Origin: Microvirga aerilata
Lineage (GTDB): Bacteria > Pseudomonadota > Alphaproteobacteria > Rhizobiales > Beijerinckiaceae
Assembly (NCBI RefSeq): GCF_016743775.1
Contig: NZ_JAEQMY010000050.1
Location: 1 to 32,545, forward strand
Length of the DNA stretch: 32,545 bases
Direction: 5' to 3'
A program made the position numbers and the translations under genes. This document shows positions 8,928-16,653 of the stretch, in pieces; within the stretch, counting starts at the first letter, position 1; each line of letters opens with the position of its first letter. Under the pieces are notes generated by a model that was not told the origin of the DNA, ran no database searches, and saw only the letters and a list, made by a program, of their open reading frames with translations.

Positions 8928-9187
8928 GCCGGCTCCCTCCGAGCTGTGCTCGTTGTCAACGGGAGCTGGCGGGCTGCACGACATCTACTGATCCGCGCTC
9001 GCAGCGCATCCAGGCAAGTCGCAAGGGGCGGCCATGTAACGAGCTCGGGCTCTCAGCCCAGCGTCTATCGGCGGCCTGCCCGCACCTTCGTGCTCCCGGT
9101 GCCCCACGTCCCAGATGGGCTCACCATAGCACCGCTTTCCGAAGAAAGCAGATGGACGCATAAGGCACCGCAAGCATCATGCCGGAT
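8928..9187 (-). other. Noncoding left end of the IS110 element (bridge-RNA candidate region)
   Basis: About 260 bases between the transposase start and the element end hold no plausible gene. In the IS110 group the bridge RNA that guides target choice is transcribed from this end, upstream of the transposase, so its position and size fit. Two internal blocks of this region are exactly what the decayed copy at 4728-4988 lacks. I have not folded it, so the call rests on position and family knowledge only. Confidence 0.4.
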
Positions 9188-9491
9188 AACGGGCAGGTTG
9201 AGCGGATGAACCGCACCATCAAGGACGCCACGGTCAAGCGCTACCACTACGACACGCACGACCAACTCAGGGCGCACCTGCAGCTCTTTGTGGATGCCTA
9301 CAATCATGCTCGCAGGCTCAAGACCCTGCGGGGCCTCACACCCTACGAATACGTCTGCCACCTCTGGACGAAAGAGCCGAAAGGTTCAGGCTCAACCCGT
9401 CACACCACATCCCGGGACCATACACCTAGATAGCTGGGGCAGCTGATCTGAACGAAACCCTCGACGATGGGAGTTGAAAGCTTGCTGCATT

Positions 9492-9537
9492 GTCGTGACC
9501 ATACAAGCCGGTGAAGACCGGCTTGTATGGTCACGAC
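9492..9537. repeat. 21-bp perfect inverted repeat with 4-base loop
   Basis: Bases 9492-9512 are the exact reverse complement of 9517-9537, separated by GAAG. The arm core is CATACAAGCCGGT. This is far beyond chance for so short a loop. It lies about 100 bases past the stop of the SDR gene (which ends at 9638 on the minus strand) and about 65 bases past the IS481 end. It could act as a terminator-like or RNA-stabilising hairpin, but neither side has a T tract. It could also be a mobile-element relic. Confidence 0.85.
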
Positions 9538-9637
9538 TGCTGTGGTTGCAGAGGTTGCAGATTGCCGGTTTATCAACGGCTTCTACGGCGATCAGGATCG
9601 TCCGCGGCAGGAGAGGGGATGTGAGCAGGCTTGCTGT

Positions 9638-10534
9638 TCAGGCGAGCTGTCGCCAAATGTCATCCTGCGGTTCGTAGCCGATCAGCCGTCGAGTGGTCTC
9701 CACATCCCACAGCATACCTTGGTTGGCGGACATGCCGTTGACCACGATGCCGGGGTCGGGCCATCGGGCACTGTCGGCGAGCACGGCGCGCTCGATGACT
9801 GCGACGTGATCCCTGTTTGACAGCCACATGTTGCGAAACCAGCGCAGGTCGCGCTCCGCGTCAGGGCCTGTGGCTCCCTCCTCGCCGGGCAAGCCGGAGG
9901 TGTTGAGCGTCTGGGGCCTGTTCTCCCCCGGCTGGCACCAGCCGATCCTGATGCAGACGCCCGTCAGGGCGCCGCCGGACCGGCGCGCCTCGGCAAGGCA
10001 GGCGCGCTCGCCCATGAGCTTGGACGTCGCGTAGGCAACGCCCTGCACCACCTCGCGTCCGTTGAACCAGCGCGTTCCCGGACCCGGCGGCAGGGAGGTT
10101 GTCAGGCCGCCCGGGGCAAGGCCGTCGGCCAGAGGCGCGTCCTTGTACTGGCCCATCACGTGGTTGGAAGAGGCGAACACCACCCGGCGAGCACGCGCCT
10201 GTGCGGCGGCCGCCAGCATGTTCAGCGTCATGTCGAAGGACGCGCAGGCATCCGTCCACGGGGCATCGGGGTAGGGGTTCTGGGCGGCGAAGTGAACGAC
10301 CGCGTCCACGCCTGCAAACGCCTCCCGCAGGCCTGATCCGTCCGGCCTGCCGAGATCGCCCTCGACCCACCGCACCTTGGCCAGCCCACGGCTCTCGGCT
10401 GGTGGGACCGTCCGGTCGAGCGCCACGATGCGCTCGCACCAGTCCTGTCCCACGAGGCCTGCGATCAGTTTGCGGCCGAGATTGCCGCCGGCTCCCGTGA
10501 CGAGGATCGAACGGATGGGTGCTGTCATGCTCAT
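9638..10534 (-). CDS. NAD(P)-dependent epimerase/dehydrogenase (extended SDR, uronate-dehydrogenase-like)
   Basis: A 298-residue extended short-chain dehydrogenase. Seen: the dinucleotide-binding GAGGNLG at residues 14-20, DLGRPDG near 60 for adenine contact, the strand VVHFAAQNPY (79-88), the active-site serines in FASSNHV (120-126) and the catalytic pair in YATSK (Tyr168, Lys172). Among extended SDRs it most resembles uronate dehydrogenases that oxidise the C1 of a sugar acid to a lactone, so it may oxidise a sugar or aldose substrate of this locus, but an epimerase role is equally possible. It is transcribed divergently from the TRAP genes, with the shared GGTAT-type sites at 10578-10609 between them. 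ATG at 10534 or 10528 could start it; neither has a strong ribosome site. Confidence 0.8.
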   Translation of the reverse strand: MSMTAPIRSILVTGAGGNLGRKLIAGLVGQDWCERIVALDRTVPPAESRGLAKVRWVEGDLGRPDGSGLREAFAGVDAVVHFAAQNPYPDAPWTDACASFDMTLNMLAAAAQARARRVVFASSNHVMGQYKDAPLADGLAPGGLTTSLPPGPGTRWFNGREVVQGVAYATSKLMGERACLAEARRSGGALTGVCIRIGWCQPGENRPQTLNTSGLPGEEGATGPDAERDLRWFRNMWLSNRDHVAVIERAVLADSARWPDPGIVVNGMSANQGMLWDVETTRRLIGYEPQDDIWRQLA

Positions 10535-10577
10535 GGGTCTGGGCGTGCTCCGGAATTGCTAGCGTACCGTCGTGTAG

Positions 10578-10609
10578 TCATTAGACCACTTTCGGACTTG
10601 TCATACCAG
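10578..10609 (-). promoter_or_regulatory. Putative NanR-like regulator sites between SDR and TRAP genes
   Basis: Read on the minus strand, two related words occur 20 bases apart: TGGTATGACAA (ending at 10598) and TGGTCTAATGA (10588 down to 10578). Both match the motif found before four other units of this locus. They lie 45-75 bases upstream of the SDR start and about 90-115 bases upstream of the TRAP gene, so they could control both directions. The first also resembles an extended -10 element for the SDR. Confidence 0.55.
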
Positions 10610-10695
10610 TCGGCAGCGTCCACACTGCCCATGTCTTGTCCTCTCCTGAAGCTTAGGGCTGAGCCATAAAACGACAATAAATTTTGGAGGAAACC

Positions 10696-11661
10696 GTGAA
10701 ACGTCTAGCGCTTCTGCTGTCGACTATCGCCATAATGGGTCTCTCCGCCACCGCGCATGCCCAGACCGTGATCAAGGCCGGGCATGGCGCCCAGGCCGGC
10801 CATCCGACCCAGTTCGGCCTCGTCAAGTTCGGCGAACTCGTGGCTGCCAAGACCGGCGGCAAGGTGAAGGTGGAGGTTTATCCGGACCGCCAGCTCGGCG
10901 AAGAGCGCGAGATGGTGGAAGGGCTGCAGCTCGGCACGGTCGACATGGCCGTGGTTTCCACGGGCCCGCTCAATGCCTTCGTGCCCCAGGTCGGCGTCAT
11001 CGACCTGCCGTTCCTGTTCAAGGATTCGCAGCACGCCTACAAGGTGCTGGACGGGGAGGTGGGGCAGGACCTGCTCAAGCGCATGGACCAGAAGGGCATC
11101 GTCGGCCTCGCCTGGTGGGAGAACGGCTGGCGGCATCTCACCACCAAGAAGGCCATCAAGGCGCCGGACGATCTCAAGGGCGTGAAGCTGCGGACCATGC
11201 AGAATCCGGTTCACATCGCGGCCTTCAAGCAGATCGGCGCGGCCCCCATTCCCATGGCCTGGGGCGAGGTGTTCACGAGCCTGGGACAGGGCGTCATCGA
11301 CGCCCAGGAAAACCCGGTGACCATCATCTACACCAACTCCCTATGGGAGGTGCAGAAGTACCTGACCCTCACGGGCCACGTATATGGACCCCATGCGGTG
11401 ATGTTCAGCAAGGTGGCCTGGGACCGGCTGCCCGCCGATCAGCAGAAGGCCCTTCGCGAGGCCGTGGCGGAAGCGACCACCTATCAGCGTGAGACCTCCC
11501 AGCGACTCGAGAAGGAGCAGCTGGAGGAGCTGAAGAAGAAGGGCATGGTGGTCGAGACCATCGACACCGCTCCCTTCCGGGCCGCCACCGCCGAGATCGC
11601 GTCGAGCCAGAAGAACGTGGATCAGGCCATGCTCGAGAAGATCCGCGCCGCGGGCAACTGA
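10696..11661 (+). CDS. dctP: TRAP transporter substrate-binding protein (DctP family)
   Basis: Periplasmic solute receptor of a TRAP importer, 321 residues. The start is GTG at 10696, with GGAGGA 5 bases upstream; it gives MKRLALLLS and a signal peptide cut after AHA (residues 20-22). Family marks: GEREMVEGLQLGTVDMAVVS, VIDLPFLF, the carboxylate-binding Arg in GVKLRTMQNP, and PIPMAWGEVFTSLGQGVIDAQ (family signature, split across the end of the substrate pocket). The Arg implies an organic or sugar acid ligand. The membrane genes follow directly. In this locus D-apionate or a related aldonate is a reasonable guess, but the ligand is unproven. Confidence 0.93.
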   Translation: MKRLALLLSTIAIMGLSATAHAQTVIKAGHGAQAGHPTQFGLVKFGELVAAKTGGKVKVEVYPDRQLGEEREMVEGLQLGTVDMAVVSTGPLNAFVPQVGVIDLPFLFKDSQHAYKVLDGEVGQDLLKRMDQKGIVGLAWWENGWRHLTTKKAIKAPDDLKGVKLRTMQNPVHIAAFKQIGAAPIPMAWGEVFTSLGQGVIDAQENPVTIIYTNSLWEVQKYLTLTGHVYGPHAVMFSKVAWDRLPADQQKALREAVAEATTYQRETSQRLEKEQLEELKKKGMVVETIDTAPFRAATAEIASSQKNVDQAMLEKIRAAGN

Positions 11662-11789
11662 TCGCCCCGAACTCCGCTCGACAGGGCGCGGCGCAGGAGA
11701 TCAAGCATCGGATCAATCCCGAAAGTGCATGCCACTTTTGAGCCCGATGCCGAGGCACCGCGTCCTTCCATTCTCCTGGGGGATATCAC

Positions 11790-12290
11790 ATGAGTGTTGC
11801 CCGCGTCTGGGCCTTCATCGAACGCTTGGTGCTGGCGGCCCTTGTCGGCCTGTTTGCCGTCATGGTCCTGGCATGCACGGCCCAGGTGGTCTGGCGCTAC
11901 CTCTTCAATGACCCGCTGGTATGGTCGGAGGAGCTGGCGCGCTACGTCTTCATATGGATTTCCTATCTTTCAGCGTGGGTCGCCTGGAAGAGCCGCTCGC
12001 ACATCGCGCTGGATGCGGTGACCTATCTCAACAGCCCCGCCATGAACGCCTGGACCAACCGCATCGTCGAGGTGCTGGTGGTCGGCTACTGCCTTTATAC
12101 GCTTCTCGCGAGCTTCCAGATCGTGGGGATCACCCACTCGCAGCCATCCGCGGTGCTCGAACTGCCCATGAGCGTCGTGTATTCCGGCTACTCGGCCATG
12201 GCCCTTCTGATCACGGGCGACATCATCGTCGGCTGGCTCAGCGGAGCCCGCCCGGAGGTCGCCCCCCAAACACTCGCGACCGAGGTCTGA
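11790..12290 (+). CDS. dctQ: TRAP transporter small permease (DctQ family)
   Basis: A 166-residue inner-membrane subunit that links the periplasmic receptor to the large permease. Hydrophobic spans lie at about residues 10-35, 48-68, 85-108 and 128-152. The family pattern WRYLFNDPLVWSEELARYVF and the following WISYLSAWVAWKSRSHIALDA are clear. GGGGG lies upstream of the ATG at 11790. The next gene begins 2 bases after its stop, so the two are co-translated. Length is normal for DctQ. Confidence 0.92.
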   Translation: MSVARVWAFIERLVLAALVGLFAVMVLACTAQVVWRYLFNDPLVWSEELARYVFIWISYLSAWVAWKSRSHIALDAVTYLNSPAMNAWTNRIVEVLVVGYCLYTLLASFQIVGITHSQPSAVLELPMSVVYSGYSAMALLITGDIIVGWLSGARPEVAPQTLATEV

Positions 12291-12292
12291 CC

Positions 12293-13567
12293 ATGGCGAC
12301 CGTGCTGCTTGTCGGCTTTGCCCTCCTGCTTCTCGTCAACGTTCCCGTATCCTTCGCGCTGGCCATCGCCTCACTAGGCGCGCTCGTCTATGGCGGGCTG
12401 CCCGTCACGCTTGTGGTTCAGAAGATGACCGCCTCCATGGACAGCTTCGTGCTTCTCGCGGTGCCGTTCTTCCTGCTCTCCGGGCACCTGATGGGGCGCA
12501 GCGGCATCGCCAAGGACATCGTCGACTTCGCCGATTCCCTCGTCGGCTGGCTGAGGGGCGGCCTGGCTCATGCGAACATCGCCTCGGGCACCCTCATGGG
12601 CGGCATGACCGGATCCGCCGTGGCCGAGGCCTCCTCGACGGGCGGCGCCCTGATCCCGCCCATGATCGCCAAGGGCTACGATGCGCCGTTTACCGCCGCC
12701 GTCACGGCGAGCGCATCCACCATCGCGGTGATGATCCCGCCCTCGATCCCCATGATCATCTTCGCCGTGGTGACCGGCGTGTCGGTGGGCGACCTGTTCA
12801 TCGGCGGCGTCATCCCCGGCATCATCATGGCCCTGGCCCTGATGATCACATCCTGGCTTCTCGCCGTCAGACGCGGCTACCCGCGCGGCAAGAGGCCTTC
12901 GCTCGGAAGCATCGGGCGCGCCACGCGGGCGAGCATCTGGGGGCTGTTCATGCCGCTGGTGATCATCGGCTCGATCCGCTACGGAATCGCTACGCCGACG
13001 GAGGCTTCCGTGGTGGCAGTGCTCTACGCGCTCTTCGTCGGCCGCTACGTCTATCGCACCATTGCCTGGCGCGACATTCCCAGCATCGTCCAGGAGACGG
13101 CGGTCACGACCGGCGTCGTCATGCTCATGATTGCGGCAGCATCCCTCTACGGGCTGATCGTCACCCGCGAGCAGATTCCGCAGGCCGCCGCCCAGATGAT
13201 CATGGATATCACCCGGGATCCGTATCTTGTTCTGATCCTGATCCTCGGCGTTTACCTAATCGCCGGCATGTTCCTGGATCTTGGCGCCAACGTCATCATC
13301 CTGGTGCCTGTGCTCTGGCCGCTCGTGCGGAGCCTGCAGATCGACCCGGTGCAGTTCGGAATCGTCACGGTCCTGGGGCTCTCCATCGGGCTGATCACCC
13401 CGCCGGTCGGGGCGAGTCTTTTCGTTACCTGCGGCATCGCGAAAACGAATCTTTTGGACGGCAGCAAGGCCGTGCTGCCCTTCATCACAGCATTGATCCT
13501 GGTGACGCTCCTGATCATCTTCTTCCCGGGCATCGCAACCTGGCTGCCTTACAGCGCCAAGGGTTGA
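12293..13567 (+). CDS. dctM: TRAP transporter large permease (DctM family)
   Basis: The 424-residue main membrane subunit, which uses a sodium gradient to drive uptake. The ATG at 12293 directly follows the dctQ stop and gives MATVLLVGFALLLLVNVPVS, the usual DctM beginning; longer frames upstream overlap dctQ and are not real. Family marks: VPFFLLSGHLMGRSGIAKDIV, the GGMTGSAVAEASSTGGALIPPM re-entrant loop (here described by its ends near residues 100-122), MIPPSIPMIIFAVVTGVS and the C-terminal GLITPPVGASLFVTCGI. It closes the TRAP set. A small GAGCCCA/TGGGCTC hairpin near 13620-13647 may follow it, without a T tract. Confidence 0.94.
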   Translation: MATVLLVGFALLLLVNVPVSFALAIASLGALVYGGLPVTLVVQKMTASMDSFVLLAVPFFLLSGHLMGRSGIAKDIVDFADSLVGWLRGGLAHANIASGTLMGGMTGSAVAEASSTGGALIPPMIAKGYDAPFTAAVTASASTIAVMIPPSIPMIIFAVVTGVSVGDLFIGGVIPGIIMALALMITSWLLAVRRGYPRGKRPSLGSIGRATRASIWGLFMPLVIIGSIRYGIATPTEASVVAVLYALFVGRYVYRTIAWRDIPSIVQETAVTTGVVMLMIAAASLYGLIVTREQIPQAAAQMIMDITRDPYLVLILILGVYLIAGMFLDLGANVIILVPVLWPLVRSLQIDPVQFGIVTVLGLSIGLITPPVGASLFVTCGIAKTNLLDGSKAVLPFITALILVTLLIIFFPGIATWLPYSAKG

Positions 13568-13690
13568 GCCGAGAACAGGAGCCGGAACAAAGCGCCCCGG
13601 CGCTCCTCGGGTGGCGTCCGGGAGCCCATCCGTTGCCTGGGCTCTCCCTCCCCACTTCTGCACAGCCCGCAAAAACCCCATTGACTAAAC

Positions 13691-13707
13691 TGGTATGATG
13701 ACATCAT
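13691..13707 (+). promoter_or_regulatory. Putative NanR-like regulator site upstream of the lactonase gene
   Basis: TGGTATGATGA at 13691-13701 sits 40 bases upstream of the ribosome site of the next gene. Its right part belongs to a perfect 13-base palindrome ATGATGACATCAT (13695-13707). The preceding AAAC is shared with the copy at 21452. The motif recurs before the other units of the locus. TATGAT could double as a -10 element. Confidence 0.6.
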
Positions 13708-13746
13708 CTTCCTGAAAAGACATAACAGGCATGGAGGAGGAGCGGG

Positions 13747-15522
13747 ATGCCGCTCGCGACGCAACGCCATGAGGCCGCCGAGGCAGGCCAGCCGCTGAGG
13801 CTGTCGGCCGGTCCCGTGTCCGTCGAGCTGAACCCCTCCGGCACGGCGCTTCGCAACATTGCCTTCGACGGCGAGGTCGTTCTTCGCGGCCTTGCCTTCG
13901 TGGCCCGGGACGAAAACTGGGGAACGCTGCCGCTCGCCGCCGCCCCGCAGATCCGCCGGTCCGAGGACAGCATCGAGATCGAAGCGTCCGGGGAGGGCGA
14001 TCACCCCAACGGCGATCTGTCCTGGCACGTTCTGTTTCGCATCTCGCCCAAGGGCATCGAAGCCCGCTCAGCGGTGCGCTCCTCGCGAGGCTTCCTGACG
14101 AACCGCACGGGGCTGGTGGTTCTGCACGGGCTCGCCGCCTGCCGGGGCCAAGAGGTCGTGGTCACTCACGCGGACGGCCGCAGCACCCACGCGGCCTTTC
14201 CGGTCCAGATCTCTCCGCACCAGCCCTTCATGGACATGGCCGCCCTGGCGCACCGGACCGCTCGCGGCACAGCGGTCCTGATCGCGTTCGAGGGCGAGGT
14301 GTTCGAGACGGAGGACCAGCGCAACTGGACCGACGCCTCCTACAAGACCTACAGCCGCCCGCTGGCCCTGCCGTTTCCCTATCGCATCGGCGCGGGTGAG
14401 GCGGTCGAGCAGAATGTGCGAATTGCCTTCAAGGCGGGAGCCGCCGCGTCCGGGACCATCGAGACACAGTCCCGTATCGACAAGGCCGCATTGCTGCCCC
14501 GTCTCGAAGCCGGGCTCCCGGTCGTGCGCCCGGTTCCGGACCAGGCGGTGGCGCCTGCCATCAAGGAATTGTCCCTCCACGCCATTGCACTCGAGATCGA
14601 CCCCGACGAGCCAGGATGGGCAGACAAGCTCGCCGGTCATCTGGCTGCGATTCCCGGCAACATCCGCCTGAACTGCCGCCTGAGGGGCCACACCGATTAC
14701 GCCACGGTGCTGGAGGCCATCGACCGGGTTCTGTCTGGCCGCAAGCCCCTCGGCATTTCCGTGTGGGATGCCGCGCAGGAGGCTGTCGATCATGCGCGCA
14801 GGCTTTGGCCTGACACCCCCATCGGCGGCGGAACGGGGGCCTTCTTCACGGAACTGAATCGCGGCACCCTGCCGTCCCGCATCGATTACGCGACGTGGAC
14901 GACCAACCCTACCGTCCATGCCTCCGACGACGACACCCTGGGCGAAAGCATCGAGCCGCTTGCGGACATTCTGGCCACGGCCCACGCCAAGGCTCCAGGA
15001 CTCGACCTCGTGGTCGGGCCGCTGACATTGGGAATGCGCTTCAACCCGAACGCGACGAGCCCGGAGGCGCGGCGGGCGGAAGCGCCGCCGGATCCCCGGC
15101 AGCATACGGTGCTCGCCGCATCCTGGCTGCTGGGCACCATCGCCGGCTTCATCGATGCCGCCGTCAAGGATCTGATCGTCTTCGAGGCGGCGGGCCCCAA
15201 GGGCCTTGTTCAGGCGGATGGCCTCCTGTCTCCGTCGGGCCACCTCGTCTCCCGGCTGGCGCCCCTTGCCGGCTGCAAGGCCGAGATCGTCACCTGGGCC
15301 CACGAGCCGCGGGCCCGGGGGCTCCTCGTGCACACGCCCGAGGGCAGGGTTCTCGCCCTCACGCAGGCCCGTGCCGCGCCAGCAAGCCTGGTTTTGCCGG
15401 AAGGCCGATGGGCGGCGCCGGAACGCCTGCATCTTAAAGGTTTCACGGCCGGCTCGCAGCAGGCGGGCGGCATGATCGATGTCGATGGGTTCGGCGTGGT
15501 GTGGGTTGCCGAGGCCAACTGA
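13747..15522 (+). CDS. apnL: Probable D-apionate lactonase (ApnL type)
   Basis: A 591-residue cytoplasmic protein with no signal peptide. Known from the D-apiose pathway: ApnL hydrolyses D-apionolactone to D-apionate, and members are about 600 residues. Seen: a beta-rich N-terminal part (about 15-240; MDMAALAHRTARGTAVLIAF), a middle TIM-barrel-like part (about 265-480) with GISVWDAAQEAVDHARRLWP and IGGGTGAFFTELNR (359-372, Glu369 a possible active-site residue), and a beta-rich C-terminus. AGGAGGAG lies just before the ATG at 13747. It leads the unit that continues into the first ABC importer and the dehydrogenase. The assignment rests on length, architecture and the company of all other pathway genes; I did not verify it by alignment. 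Confidence 0.72.
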   Translation: MPLATQRHEAAEAGQPLRLSAGPVSVELNPSGTALRNIAFDGEVVLRGLAFVARDENWGTLPLAAAPQIRRSEDSIEIEASGEGDHPNGDLSWHVLFRISPKGIEARSAVRSSRGFLTNRTGLVVLHGLAACRGQEVVVTHADGRSTHAAFPVQISPHQPFMDMAALAHRTARGTAVLIAFEGEVFETEDQRNWTDASYKTYSRPLALPFPYRIGAGEAVEQNVRIAFKAGAAASGTIETQSRIDKAALLPRLEAGLPVVRPVPDQAVAPAIKELSLHAIALEIDPDEPGWADKLAGHLAAIPGNIRLNCRLRGHTDYATVLEAIDRVLSGRKPLGISVWDAAQEAVDHARRLWPDTPIGGGTGAFFTELNRGTLPSRIDYATWTTNPTVHASDDDTLGESIEPLADILATAHAKAPGLDLVVGPLTLGMRFNPNATSPEARRAEAPPDPRQHTVLAASWLLGTIAGFIDAAVKDLIVFEAAGPKGLVQADGLLSPSGHLVSRLAPLAGCKAEIVTWAHEPRARGLLVHTPEGRVLALTQARAAPASLVLPEGRWAAPERLHLKGFTAGSQQAGGMIDVDGFGVVWVAEAN

Positions 15523-15566
15523 CAACCAAGGGCGTAAGCCCACTTGTCCACACCTGGGAGGAAAGA

Positions 15567-16571
15567 ATGAAAACGACGAGACGGCAGTTCACCATCGGTG
15601 CCCTCATGGCCGCGGCCGCCGGCACCACCCCGATGCTGGTGCAGGCACAAAGCGGCAAGACCATTGCGGTGTTGTTCGACGGGCTCTACTCCGAGTTCTG
15701 GGTCGCCGGCATGCAGATCATCAAGGACGAGATGAAGAAGCGCGGCTACAACGTGCTCGAAGGCATCTCGGACAAGGACGACAGCAAGCAGTTCGAGCAG
15801 GTTCGCGCCATGATCGCCCGCAAGGTCGACGGCATCATCATCGTGCAGACGGACTCGAAGGCCGTGATCCCGGCGATCCGTGCCGCCAACCGCGCCAACA
15901 TCCCCATGGTGCACTTCAACCGTCCACCGGCGGAGACCGACGCCTATTCGGTGGCCGTTGTCGCCGACAACCAGACCATCGCCCGCGAGGCGGTGCTCCA
16001 TTCGTGCCGCACCGCCAAGCATGCTGGCGGCAAGTTCAAGGCCGCCATCCTCATCGGCAACCTGGGCGATCCCAACGCGATCCAGCGTCGCGACGGCTTC
16101 CAGGAGGCGGTGTCTCAGTTCTCCGACACCATCGAGGTCGTGGCCCGCATCCCGACGGAATGGAACGCCGACAAGGCTTTCGCCGGGCTCACCAACGCGC
16201 TTCAGGCCAATCCCGACATCAACTTCCTCTTCACCTCGTCGGACTTCCTGATCCCGCAGATCACGCAGGCGCTGAAATCCGCCAACAAGTGGGCACCCAT
16301 CGGCGATCCCAAGCACGTGATCTTCACGGGCTTCGACGGCTTCCCCACCGCCTATGAGCTCATGGAGCAGAAGTACATGGACGCCTGCGGCGTGCAGAAC
16401 CTCTTCTATGAGACCAAGGTCGCCATCGACGCGATCCTGCAGATGCAGGAAGGCAAGAAGCCGGAGAAAACACTCCTCGATCCGGGTTTCGCCATCACCC
16501 AGGCCAACATGATGGAGAAGCGCGAGGAGATGTGGGGCTATACCCTCCTCAAGCAGAAGAAGGCCGGTTGA
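15567..16571 (+). CDS. Sugar ABC transporter substrate-binding protein (RbsB type)
   Basis: A 334-residue periplasmic sugar receptor of the LacI/RbsB fold. The ATG at 15567 follows GGGAGGAAAG; the frame is open further upstream but overlaps the lactonase gene. The N-terminus MKTTRRQFTIGALMAAAAG is a twin-arginine-like signal ending at VQAQS. Family marks: TIAVLFDGLYSEFWVAGMQ, VDGIIIVQTDSKAVIPAI, the hinge AAILIGNLGDPNAIQRRDGF (with the ligand-contacting Arg/Asp), FLFTSSDFLIPQITQAL and VIFTGFDGFPTAYEL. The gene heads a set of permease, ATPase, permease. Likely ligand is D-apiose or another branched or short sugar; this is inference from context. Confidence 0.92.
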   Translation: MKTTRRQFTIGALMAAAAGTTPMLVQAQSGKTIAVLFDGLYSEFWVAGMQIIKDEMKKRGYNVLEGISDKDDSKQFEQVRAMIARKVDGIIIVQTDSKAVIPAIRAANRANIPMVHFNRPPAETDAYSVAVVADNQTIAREAVLHSCRTAKHAGGKFKAAILIGNLGDPNAIQRRDGFQEAVSQFSDTIEVVARIPTEWNADKAFAGLTNALQANPDINFLFTSSDFLIPQITQALKSANKWAPIGDPKHVIFTGFDGFPTAYELMEQKYMDACGVQNLFYETKVAIDAILQMQEGKKPEKTLLDPGFAITQANMMEKREEMWGYTLLKQKKAG

Positions 16572-16582
16572 TCGACTTAGCT

Positions 16583-16634
16583 CGATCGATCCGGGTCGAT
16601 CGAACATGGGGTGCGCAGGCCTGCGCGCCCCATC
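16583..16634 (+). other. Tandem stem-loops after the substrate-binding protein gene
   Basis: TCGATCGA at 16583-16590 pairs with 16597-16604. Directly after it, 16607-16618 pairs with 16623-16634 around GGCC (core GCGCAGG/CCTGCGC, one G-T pair). Neither is followed by a T tract. Such structures between receptor and permease genes often protect the receptor mRNA or reduce read-through, giving more receptor than membrane protein; that role is inferred. Confidence 0.6.
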
Positions 16635-16653
16635 CACCCTGCCAGGAGGTTGA

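Larger units (their letters stand above)
7579..9187 (-). mobile_element. IS110-family element inserted in the IS481 transposase
   Basis: The limits come from the interrupted host gene: host codons for HPWT end at 7578 and the continuation NGQVER begins at 9188, so about 1609 bases were inserted (uncertain by a few bases). It carries one intact transposase on the minus strand with about 110 bases beyond its stop and about 260 bases before its start. There are no obvious terminal inverted repeats or target duplication, as is usual for IS110. It looks intact and possibly active. A decayed relative of one end lies at about 4728-4988. Confidence 0.85.
6814..9425 (+). mobile_element. IS481-family element, interrupted by an IS110 element
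   Basis: Imperfect terminal inverted repeats mark both ends. The left end reads TGTTTGATCCCGCGGTGTGG from 6815 and the right end, read inward on the other strand, TGTATGGTCCCGGGATGTGG from 9424 (16 of 20 identical). CTAG lies immediately outside both ends (6810-6813 and 9426-9429), matching the known preference of IS481-type elements for CTAG targets. Removing the inner IS110 (about 7579-9187) leaves about 1.0 kb, the usual IS481 size. The single transposase gene is broken, so the element is not autonomous. Confidence 0.85.
6871..9429 (+). pseudogene. IS481-family transposase, broken by amber codon, IS110 insertion and frameshift
   Basis: Starting at ATG 6871 the frame reads MGQVLHGSATTTEAVRRAIQ, then a helix-turn-helix RVLAKRYGISPTTV, then TAG at 6991 where a Gln or similar residue is expected before KWRKRS. 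It continues with a DDE integrase core (HIGTAEVQ, FVAIDRTSKFAFV, LTDNGVQFTPR) to NHPWT at 7578. The IS110 insert follows. The frame resumes at 9188 with NGQVERMNRTIKDATVKRYH, the expected continuation containing the catalytic Glu. Near 9379 one base appears lost: the present frame runs past the element, while the neighbouring frame gives RFRLNPSHHIPGPYT and stops at 9427-9429. Rejoined, it would encode about 317 residues. Confidence 0.88.

Noticed and set aside
11921..12292. Long upstream extension of dctM
   Set aside because: It overlaps dctQ in another frame with Arg-rich low-quality sequence; the ATG at 12293 gives the normal DctM N-terminus.
13620..13647. Hairpin after dctM (GAGCCCA/TGGGCTC) as a terminator
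   Set aside because: Stem of only 7-8 bp and no T tract; kept only as a remark under dctM.
13256..14028. Minus-strand frames antisense to dctM and apnL
   Set aside because: Arg/Gly/Pro/Asp-rich shadows typical of high-GC antisense frames opposite well-supported genes.
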